From NCBI GenBank assembly GCA_022510815.1, contig JAFLST010000020.1:1-50128 (forward strand): 50,128 bases of DNA, given 5' to 3'. The notes beneath the pieces are model-generated. The model was not told the DNA's origin and did no database searches. It worked only from the letters and a program-made list of their open reading frames with translations. The position numbers and the translations under genes are program-made. This document shows, piece after piece, positions 8,384 to 17,646 of this stretch. Origin of the DNA: Christensenellaceae bacterium. Lineage in GTDB: Bacteria; Bacillota; Clostridia; Christensenellales; Aristaeellaceae. Position 1 is the first letter of the stretch. Each line of letters starts with the position of its first letter.

Positions 8384-10171
8384 TTAATCCAGTCTGACGA
8401 CCTGATTCTTTCCGTTGGCCTTCGCCATGTACAGCGCCTTGTCCACGCGGGTGCACAGCGCGTCGGAATTCTCGCCGGGCCTCGCCTGCGTCACGCCGAT
8501 GCTGACCGTCTGGCAGCCCGCGGTCTCATAGGAAATGGAGCCAAAAGCCACACGGACCTTCTCCGCGAGCTCGGCGGCTTGGCTGACGTCGCTGTTCTGC
8601 AGCAGCACCATGAACTCCTCGCCGCCCCAGCGTCCGGTGTAGGCAGAATCCATGTCGCCCAGCACCTTGCGGAGGACGTCGGACAGCGCGATGATCACCC
8701 GGTCGCCCTCGCCGTGGCCGTAGATATCGTTGACCTTTTTGAAATTATCGAGGTCGAGCATCATCAGCGACAGAGCCCCGGACGACTGCATCTTCAGCGA
8801 GCTCTTGATGCCCCGCTCAATCTCGGCGCGGTTATACAGCCCGGTCAGTCCGTCGGTGATCGAGGTATGCGCGAGCTTCCTGTTCGCCTGCTCGAGCTCC
8901 CGGTTCGATTCCTCCAGCTCCTTCGTGGTCGCCTCGATGAAGGAGACGAAGCGCCGGATGAGGGGGATCCGCTCCTCGCTCTCGATGTTGTCCAACTTCG
9001 TATCGTAGAGATTGACGATCTCGCTGTTTTTCGGCTCGCCCTCCCGCATGGCGACAAGCACCAGCGTGATGTTGAAATTGCGCATCTCGCCGTCCATGCG
9101 CAGGAACTCGCCGGAGGTGTAGAAGCCCGACGTGGGCGCGATGGATCCCAGCAGCACCGTCTCGTCGCTGACGTTCTCATCGCCCCAGAAAGCCCGGCGG
9201 GCGGCGCAGGAGAAGGTCTGGATGACCTCCGGCTGGAACTCGGCGATCTTCTGGCCGTCGTGCCGGATGCTGGAGAGGATCGTTTCGGGATCACCGTAGG
9301 CGATGCGCACATCGGTGCCCTCCAGCACCTCGGTCGCCATCATCAGCGCGTCCTCGTCATTGACGCCCAGCGGGCAGCGCAGCACGGGAACGCCCTTGTA
9401 GTCCATGAAGAGCGGGAATTCCAGCGTATTGGAGATGAGATTGTCGCTCCTGCTGATCTTCAGGAACCGCTGATAGATATGAAAGGCGGGTTCGCCGTCC
9501 AGCTCGTAGAGAAAGGCCTTGTCCGCCTTCGTGACCCTGAATTTGCGGGTCAGCGGCTTCCAGCCCGCGATCAGCGTGCTGTATGTATGGAAGTCGTCGC
9601 CGCCCATCAGCAGGAACACGATCCCGTGGTCGGAGAAGCCGTTCCCCTTGGAGAACACGACGGTCGTCTCCTCGTCCATGCGGGGATTGTACGCGCCGCC
9701 GCCGAAGACCTGAATATCGCTGCGCAGGGCGCTCATCTCGTCGCAGAACTCCCGCACCGACATGCCCAGCATGGTCGCGTTCATCTCCACGGAGCGAACC
9801 CACGGATGCTCGTCGCAATACGCCTTCAGCTCGTCAACAACGTCCTTGGCGTTCTCCTCCGAGAACGGAAACTGCAGCAGCTTCACCTGCGTCGTCGCGT
9901 ATTCAAAGATGGTGCAGGACAGGATGATCTCCGCCTTTGCCAGCGCGCCGTCGAGAATGTTGGCGTGGGATGTGCAGCCCAGATAGAGCGCGTCCGGCAT
10001 CTCCTCATCGAGGATGTCGCAGACATGCTTGATGTGCGCGAGATTCATATCGTCCGAATAAATTCTGAACAGCGTGGCAAAGGACGTGTTCGCGCCGCGC
10101 CATTGTCTGATTTCCTCCAGACCCTCGCGCAATGCTCCGTCATTCGTGTACGCGATCTGAAACTGCTTCAT
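8384..10171 (-). CDS. FIST-sensor diguanylate cyclase (FIST_N-FIST_C-coiled coil-GGDEF)
   Basis: A 595-residue soluble signalling protein. Residues about 27-215 and 220-365 form FIST_N and FIST_C, a sensory module proposed to bind small ligands such as amino acids. A short coiled coil follows (415-435, ESNRELEQANRKL). The GGDEF domain spans 437-595, with a canonical GGEEF active site at 516-520 and the substrate motif DNFKKVNDIYGH. It should therefore make cyclic di-GMP. The RxxD product-inhibition site is not present at its usual place before GGEEF. No membrane helix is seen. A strong promoter precedes it and it is monocistronic. A degraded copy of its FIST half lies head-to-head just upstream. 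Confidence 0.93.
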   Translation of the reverse strand: MKQFQIAYTNDGALREGLEEIRQWRGANTSFATLFRIYSDDMNLAHIKHVCDILDEEMPDALYLGCTSHANILDGALAKAEIILSCTIFEYATTQVKLLQFPFSEENAKDVVDELKAYCDEHPWVRSVEMNATMLGMSVREFCDEMSALRSDIQVFGGGAYNPRMDEETTVVFSKGNGFSDHGIVFLLMGGDDFHTYSTLIAGWKPLTRKFRVTKADKAFLYELDGEPAFHIYQRFLKISRSDNLISNTLEFPLFMDYKGVPVLRCPLGVNDEDALMMATEVLEGTDVRIAYGDPETILSSIRHDGQKIAEFQPEVIQTFSCAARRAFWGDENVSDETVLLGSIAPTSGFYTSGEFLRMDGEMRNFNITLVLVAMREGEPKNSEIVNLYDTKLDNIESEERIPLIRRFVSFIEATTKELEESNRELEQANRKLAHTSITDGLTGLYNRAEIERGIKSSLKMQSSGALSLMMLDLDNFKKVNDIYGHGEGDRVIIALSDVLRKVLGDMDSAYTGRWGGEEFMVLLQNSDVSQAAELAEKVRVAFGSISYETAGCQTVSIGVTQARPGENSDALCTRVDKALYMAKANGKNQVVRLD

Positions 10172-10219
10172 TCTTCCACCCCTGCGCTGGCTGTCTGTGC
10201 CATGATCATAATCAGAGCC

Positions 10220-10248
10220 ATTATATCATAGAAATCACGAATTGTCAC
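10220..10248 (-). promoter_or_regulatory. Promoter of the FIST-GGDEF gene
   Basis: On the minus strand GTGACA (10248-10243), a 17-base spacer and a perfect TATAAT (10225-10220) lie about 50 bases before the ATG. Confidence 0.75.
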
Positions 10249-10373
10249 CGGAAAAAGGCAAAAAAACCCATAAAACCTTCTCGCGCGGACCGCCGGACCG
10301 CCCTTCATCCGCCGCCGGCATTCCTATAACAGGCCTGTTCCAACGGCCACGAATCAAGCCCAGGAGTGGAAGA

Positions 10374-11273
10374 ATGAGGCAATTTCAATCAGCCTATCAG
10401 GACAACGAATCCTTCTGCAGAGAGCTGGAAGCGATTCGTCAGTGGCGCGGCGCGAACACGTCTGCGAGCCGAGAGCATACTGCGACGCCCATCCGCGGGT
10501 CAGCGCCGTGGAGATGCACGCCGTCATGCCGGGCATGTCGGTGCGGGAGTTCTGCGACGAGATGAGCACCCTGCGCGCCGACATTCAGGTCTTCGGCGGC
10601 GGCGCAAGCAACCGCGATCCGAACAACTTCGCGACTGCCGTGTTTTTCCAAGGAGAACGGCGTCTCCGCCCACGGCATTGTTTTCCTGCTTCTGGGCGGC
10701 AGCGATTTCCACACATACAGCACACGTTCATCTCCGGCTGGAAGCCGCTCAACAGGAAATTCAAGGTCACCAAGGCCCACCGGCAGATTCTGTACGAGCT
10801 GGACGGCAAGCCCGCCTTTGATATCTATCAGCGATATCTCAACATCAACCGGAGCGACCAGCTCATCGTCAACATGCTGGAATTTCCCCTGTTCATGGAG
10901 CACAACGGCATCGACGTCCTGCGCTGCCCCTCGGCCTCAGCGACGACAATTCCCTCGTGCTGGCCACCGAAGTGGCGGAGGGCGCCGATATGCGCATCGC
11001 CTACGGTAATCCTGAAGCGATCCTCGCCGGCATCCGGCATGACGGACAGGTCATCGCGGATTTCCAGCCGGAGGTCATCCAGACCTTCTCCTGCGCAGCC
11101 AGAAGATCGTTCTGGGGCGATCAGAACATCAGCGACGAAACGATCATCCTCAACAGCGCAGCTCCGACGTCGGGCTTCCACACCGCCGGCGAGTTCCTGC
11201 GCATCAACGGCGACCTGTGCAATTTCAACATCACGCTCGTTCTTGTCGCCATGCGGGATGGCGGGCCGAAGGA
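10374..11273 (+). pseudogene. Decayed FIST-domain paralogue of the adjacent diguanylate cyclase
   Basis: It starts with an intact ribosome binding site (CAGGAG) and ATG, and residues MRQFQSAY to WRGANTS match the neighbour's first 30 residues. Then about 86 codons (neighbour residues 31-116) are missing and the frame changes. Homology resumes at AYCDAHPRVSAVEM and continues to VAMRDGGP, interrupted by at least three more frame changes: an extra T in a T-run near 10642, one near 10722 and a lost C near 10927. The coiled coil and GGDEF domain are absent. It is inverted relative to the intact gene. An ancestral FIST-only protein or a truncated FIST-GGDEF are both possible. Translation into a working protein looks excluded. 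Confidence 0.88.
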
Positions 11274-11360
11274 GGCGGAAGCGGGCGCCGCGCATCTCGA
11301 TTCCATATCCTCCGGGGACAGCTTCGCCTTTTCCGCATGTTCAGCAGACACGGCAAGAGC

Positions 11361-11398
11361 AAAAAGAGAGCGCTCATTCCTCATGGCGCTCTCTTTTT
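11361..11398. terminator. Bidirectional terminator between the FIST pseudogene and the AraC gene
   Basis: AAAAAGAGAGCGC and its perfect 13-base complement surround a 12-base loop and end in TTTTT on both strands. It lies ten bases from the stop of the convergent AraC gene. Confidence 0.92.
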
Positions 11399-11407
11399 GT
11401 TGCGCTT

Positions 11408-12250
11408 TCACGGCGATGGATGCACATCCTCCGTCATGCGCTTGCGGTAGCGGCTGGGGGTCTCCTTCTGATGGTGCTTGAAGTAGCGCGAAAAATAGAA
11501 GGGGTCGCAGAACTCCAGCAGGTCGGCGATCTCGCCGATGGACAGGTCGGTGAACAGCAGGAGCTGCTGGGCCCGCTGGAAGAGCAGGCTGTCCATGTAC
11601 GCGCCCAGAGGTATGCCCAGCTCGCGGCGGAAGCGCTTGCTCAGCGTGCTGGCGGGGACGTTCAGCATCTGGGACAGGCGCTCCACGGTCAGCTTGACGG
11701 ACAGCTGCTCACGGATAAGCTCCAGCGCATCCTGTACCATGACGGAATAAGCAGGCGTGGGCTCGTTGTGGATGCCGGCATGGCGGATGAAGGCGATGAC
11801 GTCCCTGTAGAGCCGTTGGGAGACGGTCAGGGCATCGTCGGTGTCCGGGCTGTGATAGAGGATCACCATCCGCTCGATGTCCGAGCGTTTCATGGGCAGC
11901 TCGATGACGCGGCGCAGCTGGCTCACAAGGTCTTCGGTGCCGGAGAGGGCAATATTGATATGAAAATACAGGTGGTCAAACTGTTCCTCGCAGCCGTACG
12001 CGTAGCGGTAACCGACGGGAATCAGATACATGTGTCCCTCCCGCAGCAGCATGCGCTTGCCGTCCTGCTCGATCCAGCCACAGCCTTTGTGAACGTAATA
12101 AACCCGCGAGAAAGAGGAGCACGCCTCTTCCATGTGCCATTCGCGGCCCGCGCGGGCATAGCCGCTGTCCGCCAGGCGGAGCTGCAGGGTGTTGATCCAA
12201 TTGAGGACAAAACGGTTTCCTGTGATCTGAACCATGGTCGATTTCTCCAT
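11408..12250 (-). CDS. AraC-family transcriptional regulator
   Basis: A 280-residue AraC/XylS regulator. The N-terminal cupin-like sugar-sensing domain (about residues 15-150) contains a patch resembling other sugar-responsive members (YYVHKGCGWIEQDGKR). The C-terminal double helix-turn-helix (about 175-275) shows LTVERLSQMLNVPASTLSKRF and SIGEIADLLEFCDPFYFSRYFK, the second being the family signature. It is divergent from the GH42-like/ABC transporter operon, so it is the obvious candidate for its substrate-dependent activator. Start could be Met1 at 12250 or Met6 at 12235. The shared intergenic region carries a palindrome and two AT-rich -10-like boxes. Confidence 0.92.
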   Translation of the reverse strand: MEKSTMVQITGNRFVLNWINTLQLRLADSGYARAGREWHMEEACSSFSRVYYVHKGCGWIEQDGKRMLLREGHMYLIPVGYRYAYGCEEQFDHLYFHINIALSGTEDLVSQLRRVIELPMKRSDIERMVILYHSPDTDDALTVSQRLYRDVIAFIRHAGIHNEPTPAYSVMVQDALELIREQLSVKLTVERLSQMLNVPASTLSKRFRRELGIPLGAYMDSLLFQRAQQLLLFTDLSIGEIADLLEFCDPFYFSRYFKHHQKETPSRYRKRMTEDVHPSP

Positions 12251-12266
12251 ATTTTCGGCTAATAAT

Positions 12267-12280
12267 TCACTTCCAAGTGA
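12267..12280. promoter_or_regulatory. Short palindrome in the araC/GH42-like intergenic region
   Basis: TCACTT and AAGTGA flank a two-base centre, close to the predicted araC transcription start. A role as an operator is inference. Confidence 0.3.
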
Positions 12281-12291
12281 GACTATTTTTT

Positions 12292-12320
12292 ATTATACTA
12301 CTTATAGGCCCGTTGCGCAA
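12292..12320 (-). promoter_or_regulatory. Candidate araC promoter
   Basis: On the minus strand TTGCGC (12320-12315), 17 bases and TATAAT (12297-12292) precede the AraC start by about 40 bases. An overlapping plus-strand TATACT (12294-12299) could serve the divergent operon but has no good -35. Confidence 0.45.
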
Positions 12321-12362
12321 CTGCAGGGCGCCCGTTTTGGCAAAAATGCTACGATGACAAAA

Positions 12363-12415
12363 GAAACACAACGTGCTGCCGCCTTGCTTTGGCTGTGCTT
12401 CCGGCGTTGTGTTCC
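12363..12415 (+). other. Inverted repeat in the leader of the GH42-like operon
   Basis: GAAACACAACG (12363-12373) and CGTTGTGTTCC (12405-12415) pair at ten of eleven positions around about 30 bases. The rest of the 278-base region 12251-12528 shows only the araC promoter and this element. It is not followed by a T-run, so it is not a terminator; a leader structure for the downstream operon is possible. Confidence 0.35.
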
Positions 12416-12528
12416 CTGATGGAGAGCATCGCCCGGAGAGCGGTCTGAGAGGTTCCGGAAAATGCCTTCTGAACCAGGATAAACCAACCAACCAATCAAT
12501 ATGGACTTTTAAGACAGGAGGCATGCGC

Positions 12529-14109
12529 TTGGATTTCTTCCGCGACCGGGACGGGCGGGCGATTCTCCCGCTGGGCCTGCAGACGCATAACTCCTCCACG
12601 GGCGACCCGGAGATGCTCACGCGGGAAATCGCGGCAGTCAAGGCCTTCGGCGGCAATCTGCTGGAAGCGCCCGTCTACTGGTGCCAGGTCGAGGCGGCGG
12701 AGGGCCGGTTCGATTTCACCGACGTGGACGATCTGATCCGCCGCTGCCGGGAGAGCGGCCTGCACCTGATCCTCCTGTGGTTCGGCGTGAACAAGAACGG
12801 TCATCCGACCTACGCGCCGGAATGGGTCAAGGCGCACCCGGAGACCTACCGCATGGCCCGCGGCCGTGACGGCGGATATGTGATGAGCCTCTCCCCGCTG
12901 TGCCGGGCGACCCTCGAGGCCGACAAGCGGGCCGTGACCGCGCTGATGGCGCATCTGCGGGAGACGGACGGCGACGCCCGCACCGTGCTGGCATTGCAGA
13001 TCGAGAACGAGATCGGTCTGGCCAACACCGACATGGATTATGACGAGGCGGCGATGGCCGTCTACCGGCAGGACGTGCCCGGCTGTCTGGACGGCGTCAC
13101 GCTGGAGGACTGCGGCGTGGTTCCCGGCGGGACGACATGGCGCTCCCGCTTTGGCAGGCACGCCCACGAGGCCTTCATGGCATGGGCCCACGCGGCCTTT
13201 GTCGAGGAGATTGCTGCCGCCGCGAAGGCCGTCTGCGATCTGCCGCTGCTGCTCAACGTGATGCTGGGCGAGCAGGGATATGAGGAAGCCGGAGCCTGCT
13301 ACAACAGCGGCGCCGCCGTGGGCCGGGTGCTGGATATCTACAAGGCCGCGGCGAAGCATATCGACCTGCTCTGCCCGGACATGTATGTGCCCGACCGGGA
13401 GCGCTACCGCCGCGTGGTGGGCCGCTATGCCCGGGAGGACAACCCGCTGTTCATCCCCGAGTCGCCCGTGAGCGGCGAGGCCAACGCGATGAACATGATG
13501 GAAGCCTTCGCGGACTTCGGCTGCATCGGCATGGCCTGCTTCGGGGCCGCCAGCGCGCTGGACACCGAGGGCCGCCTGCTGCCGGGGTCGCAGGAGATTG
13601 CGTGGAGCATGCGGGCCGTGGCGAACGTCGCGCCGCTGCTGATCCGATACCGCGGGACGGGCCGGGTGCACGCGCTCACGCAGCAGGAATTCATGGACAA
13701 GCAATACCTCCGCCTTGAAGGATACCACATTGAGGCGCGGTTTATGAGCGCCATCGGCGGCTGGCAGAGCGTCGGTTCCCGGCTGAACAGGCGCGATCCC
13801 GCCAACGCGGACCTGCTGACCACCCGCGGCAGGGCGCTGCTCATCCAGACCGGGGAGCACGAGTTCTTTCTCTCCGGCGCGGGCGTAAAGGTGGATTTCC
13901 GCCGCCGCCCCGATCCCCTGCTCGAGGACAGCTATCCCCAGCTCGTCTCCCGGGCCAACGGGACGCTGAACTTCCTCTCCGTGGAGGAGGGGCGCTTCGA
14001 GGGCGACGAGTGGGTCTGCGACAGGCGGCGCAACGGCGACGAGGCCAACTTCGAGCTGTTTGTTCACCGGGGCGAAACGGTTCGCATCCGGCTCAATCCC
14101 TACCAATAG
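12529..14109 (+). CDS. GH42-like beta-galactosidase (clan GH-A, with C-terminal beta domain)
   Basis: A 526-residue intracellular glycosidase. The N-terminal TIM barrel resembles the GH42/GH35 beta-galactosidase barrel: the catalytic acid/base is Glu161 in LQIENEIG and the nucleophile candidate is Glu311 in FIPESPVSG. The last 130 residues form a beta-rich domain like the DUF5597 tail found on such enzymes. The start is decided by the ribosome binding site: AGGAGG (12516-12521) is seven bases from TTG 12529 but only one base from the in-frame ATG 12523, so TTG is preferred. First gene of an operon with two permeases and a binding protein. It likely hydrolyses the imported galacto-oligosaccharide; specificity is inference. 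Confidence 0.82.
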   Translation: MDFFRDRDGRAILPLGLQTHNSSTGDPEMLTREIAAVKAFGGNLLEAPVYWCQVEAAEGRFDFTDVDDLIRRCRESGLHLILLWFGVNKNGHPTYAPEWVKAHPETYRMARGRDGGYVMSLSPLCRATLEADKRAVTALMAHLRETDGDARTVLALQIENEIGLANTDMDYDEAAMAVYRQDVPGCLDGVTLEDCGVVPGGTTWRSRFGRHAHEAFMAWAHAAFVEEIAAAAKAVCDLPLLLNVMLGEQGYEEAGACYNSGAAVGRVLDIYKAAAKHIDLLCPDMYVPDRERYRRVVGRYAREDNPLFIPESPVSGEANAMNMMEAFADFGCIGMACFGAASALDTEGRLLPGSQEIAWSMRAVANVAPLLIRYRGTGRVHALTQQEFMDKQYLRLEGYHIEARFMSAIGGWQSVGSRLNRRDPANADLLTTRGRALLIQTGEHEFFLSGAGVKVDFRRRPDPLLEDSYPQLVSRANGTLNFLSVEEGRFEGDEWVCDRRRNGDEANFELFVHRGETVRIRLNPYQ

Positions 14110-14137
14110 ACCAATCTTGCAGAAAGAAGGGACGCGG

Positions 14138-16690
14138 ATGAAAAAGCGGTGGTGGGTCCTGCTGACGCTGGCAGTGGCCATCGTATCGCTGATGTTCCCT
14201 GCGGCCAGTGTGTATGTGCACAGGCAGCTGGGCGAGGAGACGGCGGCGCTGTTCCCGCAGACGGTTTCCATCGCGGATATCGTCTTCAAGGGCGCTGACA
14301 GCCTGCCCACGGACGCCGTGCCTGCGCTGGGCGTGCTCCAGTTCATCGGCATTGCGCTGATTGCCGGCCTGATCCTGATGGCGCTGGGCGCTGTGGCGGC
14401 GCTGACCGGCGGCAAGGGCAGCGGCCCTGTCGGCATTTCCCTGTCGACGCTGGCTGTGGCCTGCCTCGGAGCCTTCGCGCTTCAGGTCAAGAACGTCTGC
14501 GGCTCGCTGCTCTTCACGCTGCTGCTCAGCGTCAAGGCATGGATCTATGTGCCCGTGGCCATGGCGGCGGTTCAGGTGCTGCTCATCGCGCTGATGATGC
14601 GCGGCGGCAGGCGGCTGGGCTGGAGCGACGTGAACTGGCGGCGGCTCGGCGGCGTGCTGGCCATCGTGGCGGCACTGCTGATGCTCCTGCCCGCCCATGT
14701 GATCACCGCACCTGACACCATCACGGATACCCCCGCCGACGCGGCCCGGATAACCCGCACGCTCTCCCTGCTGACCGAGGCGCTGGGCTCCGAACCCAAC
14801 CTGTCCACCATCGCCCGGGAGGAGGGCGTGTTCTCTCAGGTGCTCACCGGCGACCTTGCCGCGCTGGAGCCCTATTCCGCCGACGGCAACAACATCCGCG
14901 GCGTGTTCATGATCACCACCTCCACCGCCGGGCCCAACGTGATGCTGCTGGCTGGGTTCGCGCTGCTGGTGCTGTGCGCCGTGCTGGCCTTCATCCCCAA
15001 GGCTGACCGCTGGTTCCCGCTGACCTTCAGCACGCTGGCGGTGATCATGATCGGCGCGTCGGTGATCGGCGTGATGTCCCTGAGCGCGGACGACATGTTC
15101 GCCACCGCCTCCCGGCAGCTCGGCCAGCTCGGTCTGGGCGTCATCACCCCGGTGCCCGCGCTGACGCTGGTGGCGGCGCTGGGCGCGATGCTCTGCGGCG
15201 CGATGAGCGTCCACTATGCCAACGAGCCCTACTTCGTCAACCCGATCCCCGTGCGCAGCCGCATGCGGGCGACGGCGCTGGTGCTGGCTCTGGCGGCGCT
15301 GGTCATGGCGATTCTCCCCGGCGCGACCCTCTCCTTCTACCGTCCCAATCAGACGCGCGTGCAGTCCACCGCCGCCATCGGCGGCCCGCAGGCGCTGCTG
15401 TTCCAGACCCCTGACGAGGCCCTGCATCCCAAGACCAACCGCGGCGCGGATATCTATTCCGACGAGGCTGCCACCGGGCAGTACACCGCCTCCGCCGTCG
15501 AGGAGATCGTGCGCGGCTTCTCAAACAGCTACAGCATGATGAACTGGGCCGCGATTGTGCTGATCGTCGCGGGTGCGGCGCTGCTGATCGCCCGGCGCAG
15601 CAAGAAGGCCGTCATCGCCTTCCTGCTCGGCGCGCTGCTGGTGCGGCTGGTGTCGTGGGTGACGGGCTCCGCGCAGATGCCCAAGGACATCGCCTTGGTG
15701 TCCCCCACCGCCTTCCTCTACATCTCCCTGCCGCTGCTGACCTTCTCGGCCTTCTTCGCCAACTTTGCCGATCAGGAGGAGCTGCCCCGCAAGTACAAGC
15801 TCTTCCTGATGATGCTCCCCTTCCTGCTGGCCGTGTTCCTCTTCAGCTACCTGCCGCTGTTCGGCTGGAGCTACGCCTTCTATAACTACAAGTTCGGCCT
15901 GCCGATGAGCCAGCAGGAGTTTGTGGGCTTCCGCTGGTTCACCGAGATGATCACCAACCCCGGTCACCGCGAGAACATCGTTCGCGTGCTGCGCAACACC
16001 TTCGCCATGAGCGGCCTGAACCTCGCCACGAGCTGGCTGCCGATGGTCTTCGCGATCTTCCTCAACGAGATCAGCCACACCCGCTTCAAAAAGTTCGTGC
16101 AGATCTTCACCACCCTGCCCAACTTCATCTCGTGGGCGCTGGTGTTCTCCTTCGCGATGTGCCTGTTCTCCATGGAGACGGGCATCTACACCAAGTTCAT
16201 GATGGGCATCGGCGCCATCGACAAGCCGGTGGCGTGGCTGAACAGCTCGAGCCATATCTGGCTGAAGATGTGGGCATGGAACACATGGAAGGGCCTCGGC
16301 TGGGGCGCGATCATGTACCTCGCGGCCATCGCTGGCATTGATCAGGAGCTCTACGAGGCCGCCCGCGTGGACGGCGCCGGCCGCTGGATGCAGATGCGCT
16401 ACATCACCCTGCCCGGCCTGCTCCCGACCTTCTTCGTGCTGCTGATGCTCTCCATCTCCAACATTCTCAACAACGGCATGGAGCAGTATCTGGTCTTCCA
16501 GAACAGCATGAACAAGACCACCATCGAGGTGCTCGACCTCTACGTCTACAACATCACCATCGCCGCCAAGGGCGACACGCTCTACTCCTTTGCCACCGCG
16601 ATCGGCATTCTCAAGACTGTGGTCTCCGTGACGCTTCTGTTCAGCGCGAACTTCGCCTCCAAGAAGCTGCGCGGCGAGTCCATCGTGTAA
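14138..16690 (+). CDS. LplB-type sugar ABC permease with a large N-terminal membrane module
   Basis: An 850-residue membrane protein. Residues 550-850 are a complete LplB/MalF-type permease: KYKLFLMMLPFLLAVFLFSY at its start, six helices, and the ATPase-contact EAA loop at 740-760 (EAARVDGAGRW then TLPGL). The family is normally about 300 residues. The extra 545 residues carry around twelve hydrophobic helices that look like three diverged copies of one unit, each opening with a helix ending in FP or LP (residues 10-21, 174-185, 382-394), then an extracytoplasmic loop and more helices. I do not recognise this module. ATG 14138 has AAAGAAGGGA upstream and lies 28 bases after the GH gene. No ATPase gene is nearby. 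Confidence 0.88.
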   Translation: MKKRWWVLLTLAVAIVSLMFPAASVYVHRQLGEETAALFPQTVSIADIVFKGADSLPTDAVPALGVLQFIGIALIAGLILMALGAVAALTGGKGSGPVGISLSTLAVACLGAFALQVKNVCGSLLFTLLLSVKAWIYVPVAMAAVQVLLIALMMRGGRRLGWSDVNWRRLGGVLAIVAALLMLLPAHVITAPDTITDTPADAARITRTLSLLTEALGSEPNLSTIAREEGVFSQVLTGDLAALEPYSADGNNIRGVFMITTSTAGPNVMLLAGFALLVLCAVLAFIPKADRWFPLTFSTLAVIMIGASVIGVMSLSADDMFATASRQLGQLGLGVITPVPALTLVAALGAMLCGAMSVHYANEPYFVNPIPVRSRMRATALVLALAALVMAILPGATLSFYRPNQTRVQSTAAIGGPQALLFQTPDEALHPKTNRGADIYSDEAATGQYTASAVEEIVRGFSNSYSMMNWAAIVLIVAGAALLIARRSKKAVIAFLLGALLVRLVSWVTGSAQMPKDIALVSPTAFLYISLPLLTFSAFFANFADQEELPRKYKLFLMMLPFLLAVFLFSYLPLFGWSYAFYNYKFGLPMSQQEFVGFRWFTEMITNPGHRENIVRVLRNTFAMSGLNLATSWLPMVFAIFLNEISHTRFKKFVQIFTTLPNFISWALVFSFAMCLFSMETGIYTKFMMGIGAIDKPVAWLNSSSHIWLKMWAWNTWKGLGWGAIMYLAAIAGIDQELYEAARVDGAGRWMQMRYITLPGLLPTFFVLLMLSISNILNNGMEQYLVFQNSMNKTTIEVLDLYVYNITIAAKGDTLYSFATAIGILKTVVSVTLLFSANFASKKLRGESIV

Positions 16691-16705
16691 GGGAGGGGAT
16701 TCAAG

Positions 16706-17641
16706 ATGATTGCCAATCAAGTCAAGAAGCATCCCAAGCCCCATCACCAGAAGCTGAACAAGGGAGACATCGCCTTCAACATCGTCAACTACACTGTCTT
16801 CCTGCTCATCACGCTGGCCTGCGTCTTCCCGTTCTACTATCTGTTCATCAACACCATCTCCTCCAACGAGCTGGTCAGTCAGGGCCGCATTCAGCTCATC
16901 CCCCACCAGATTCACTTCGAGAACTATGTGCAGGTGCTCAAGATCAACGGCATCTTCGACGCGCTGCTGGTCTCCGTGGCCCGTACTGTGCTGGGCACGA
17001 TCTGGACGGTGGGCGGCTGCGCCTTCCTCGGCTATCTGGTCACCAAGCAGGAGATGTGGCTGCGCAAGCTCTGGTATCGGCTGATCGTCGTGACCATGTA
17101 CTTCAGCGCCGGCCTGATCCCGTGGTATCTGAACCTGCGCAATCTGGGCCTTGTGGACAATTTCTGGGTGTACGTCATCCCGGGCCTTGTCTCGCCCTAC
17201 AACGTCATTCTGGTCAAGACCTTCATCGAGGGCTTGCCGGGCTCGCTGGAGGAGAGCGCCACGCTGGACGGCGCGGGCTACACGCGGGTGTTCGTCTCGG
17301 TCATCTTCCCGCTGATCACGCCTATCCTCGCCACGCTGTGCATCTTCTCGGCAGTCGGCCAGTGGAACAGCTTCACCGACACCATGATGCTCATGCCCAG
17401 CGGCAACTACTACACGCTGCAGTACCTGCTCTATAAGTACCAGAACGAGGCCAGCTCTCTGGCCGCGCTGGTGCGCACCACGCAGGATTCCAGCGCCATG
17501 GCGAACCTCGCCACCCGCCAGACGTCTCTGTCCGTGCAGATGACCGTCGCGATGGTCGTCACCTTCCCGATCCTGCTGGTCTATCCCTTCTTCCAGCGCT
17601 ACTTCGTCAAGGGCATCATGATCGGCGCTGTGAAGGGGTAA
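16706..17641 (+). CDS. Carbohydrate ABC transporter permease (YtcP/LplC-type)
   Basis: A 311-residue MalG-type permease that pairs with the LplB-type subunit. Seen: a basic N-terminus, a first helix NYTVFLLITLACVFPFYYLF, five further helices, and the EAA loop at roughly residues 190-210 (LEESATLDGAGYTRVF then IFPLITP). The C-terminal helix ends PFFQRYFVKGIMIGAVKG, a signature of the LplC/YtcP branch. A GGGAGGGG ribosome binding site precedes the ATG, 15 bases after the previous stop. Together with the upstream permease and the following LipO-like binding protein it forms an oligosaccharide importer of the CUT1 family. Such systems use a shared MsmX-like ATPase encoded elsewhere. Confidence 0.94.
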   Translation: MIANQVKKHPKPHHQKLNKGDIAFNIVNYTVFLLITLACVFPFYYLFINTISSNELVSQGRIQLIPHQIHFENYVQVLKINGIFDALLVSVARTVLGTIWTVGGCAFLGYLVTKQEMWLRKLWYRLIVVTMYFSAGLIPWYLNLRNLGLVDNFWVYVIPGLVSPYNVILVKTFIEGLPGSLEESATLDGAGYTRVFVSVIFPLITPILATLCIFSAVGQWNSFTDTMMLMPSGNYYTLQYLLYKYQNEASSLAALVRTTQDSSAMANLATRQTSLSVQMTVAMVVTFPILLVYPFFQRYFVKGIMIGAVKG

Positions 17642-17646
17642 CGTCT

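Noticed and set aside
8312-10231. Long plus-strand frame opposite the FIST-GGDEF gene
   Set aside because: Shadow frame; the minus frame has complete FIST and GGDEF domains, a promoter and a terminator.
10374-11273. Reading the FIST pseudogene as several small genes
   Set aside because: Each fragment aligns in order to one intact neighbour protein, and only the first has a start site.
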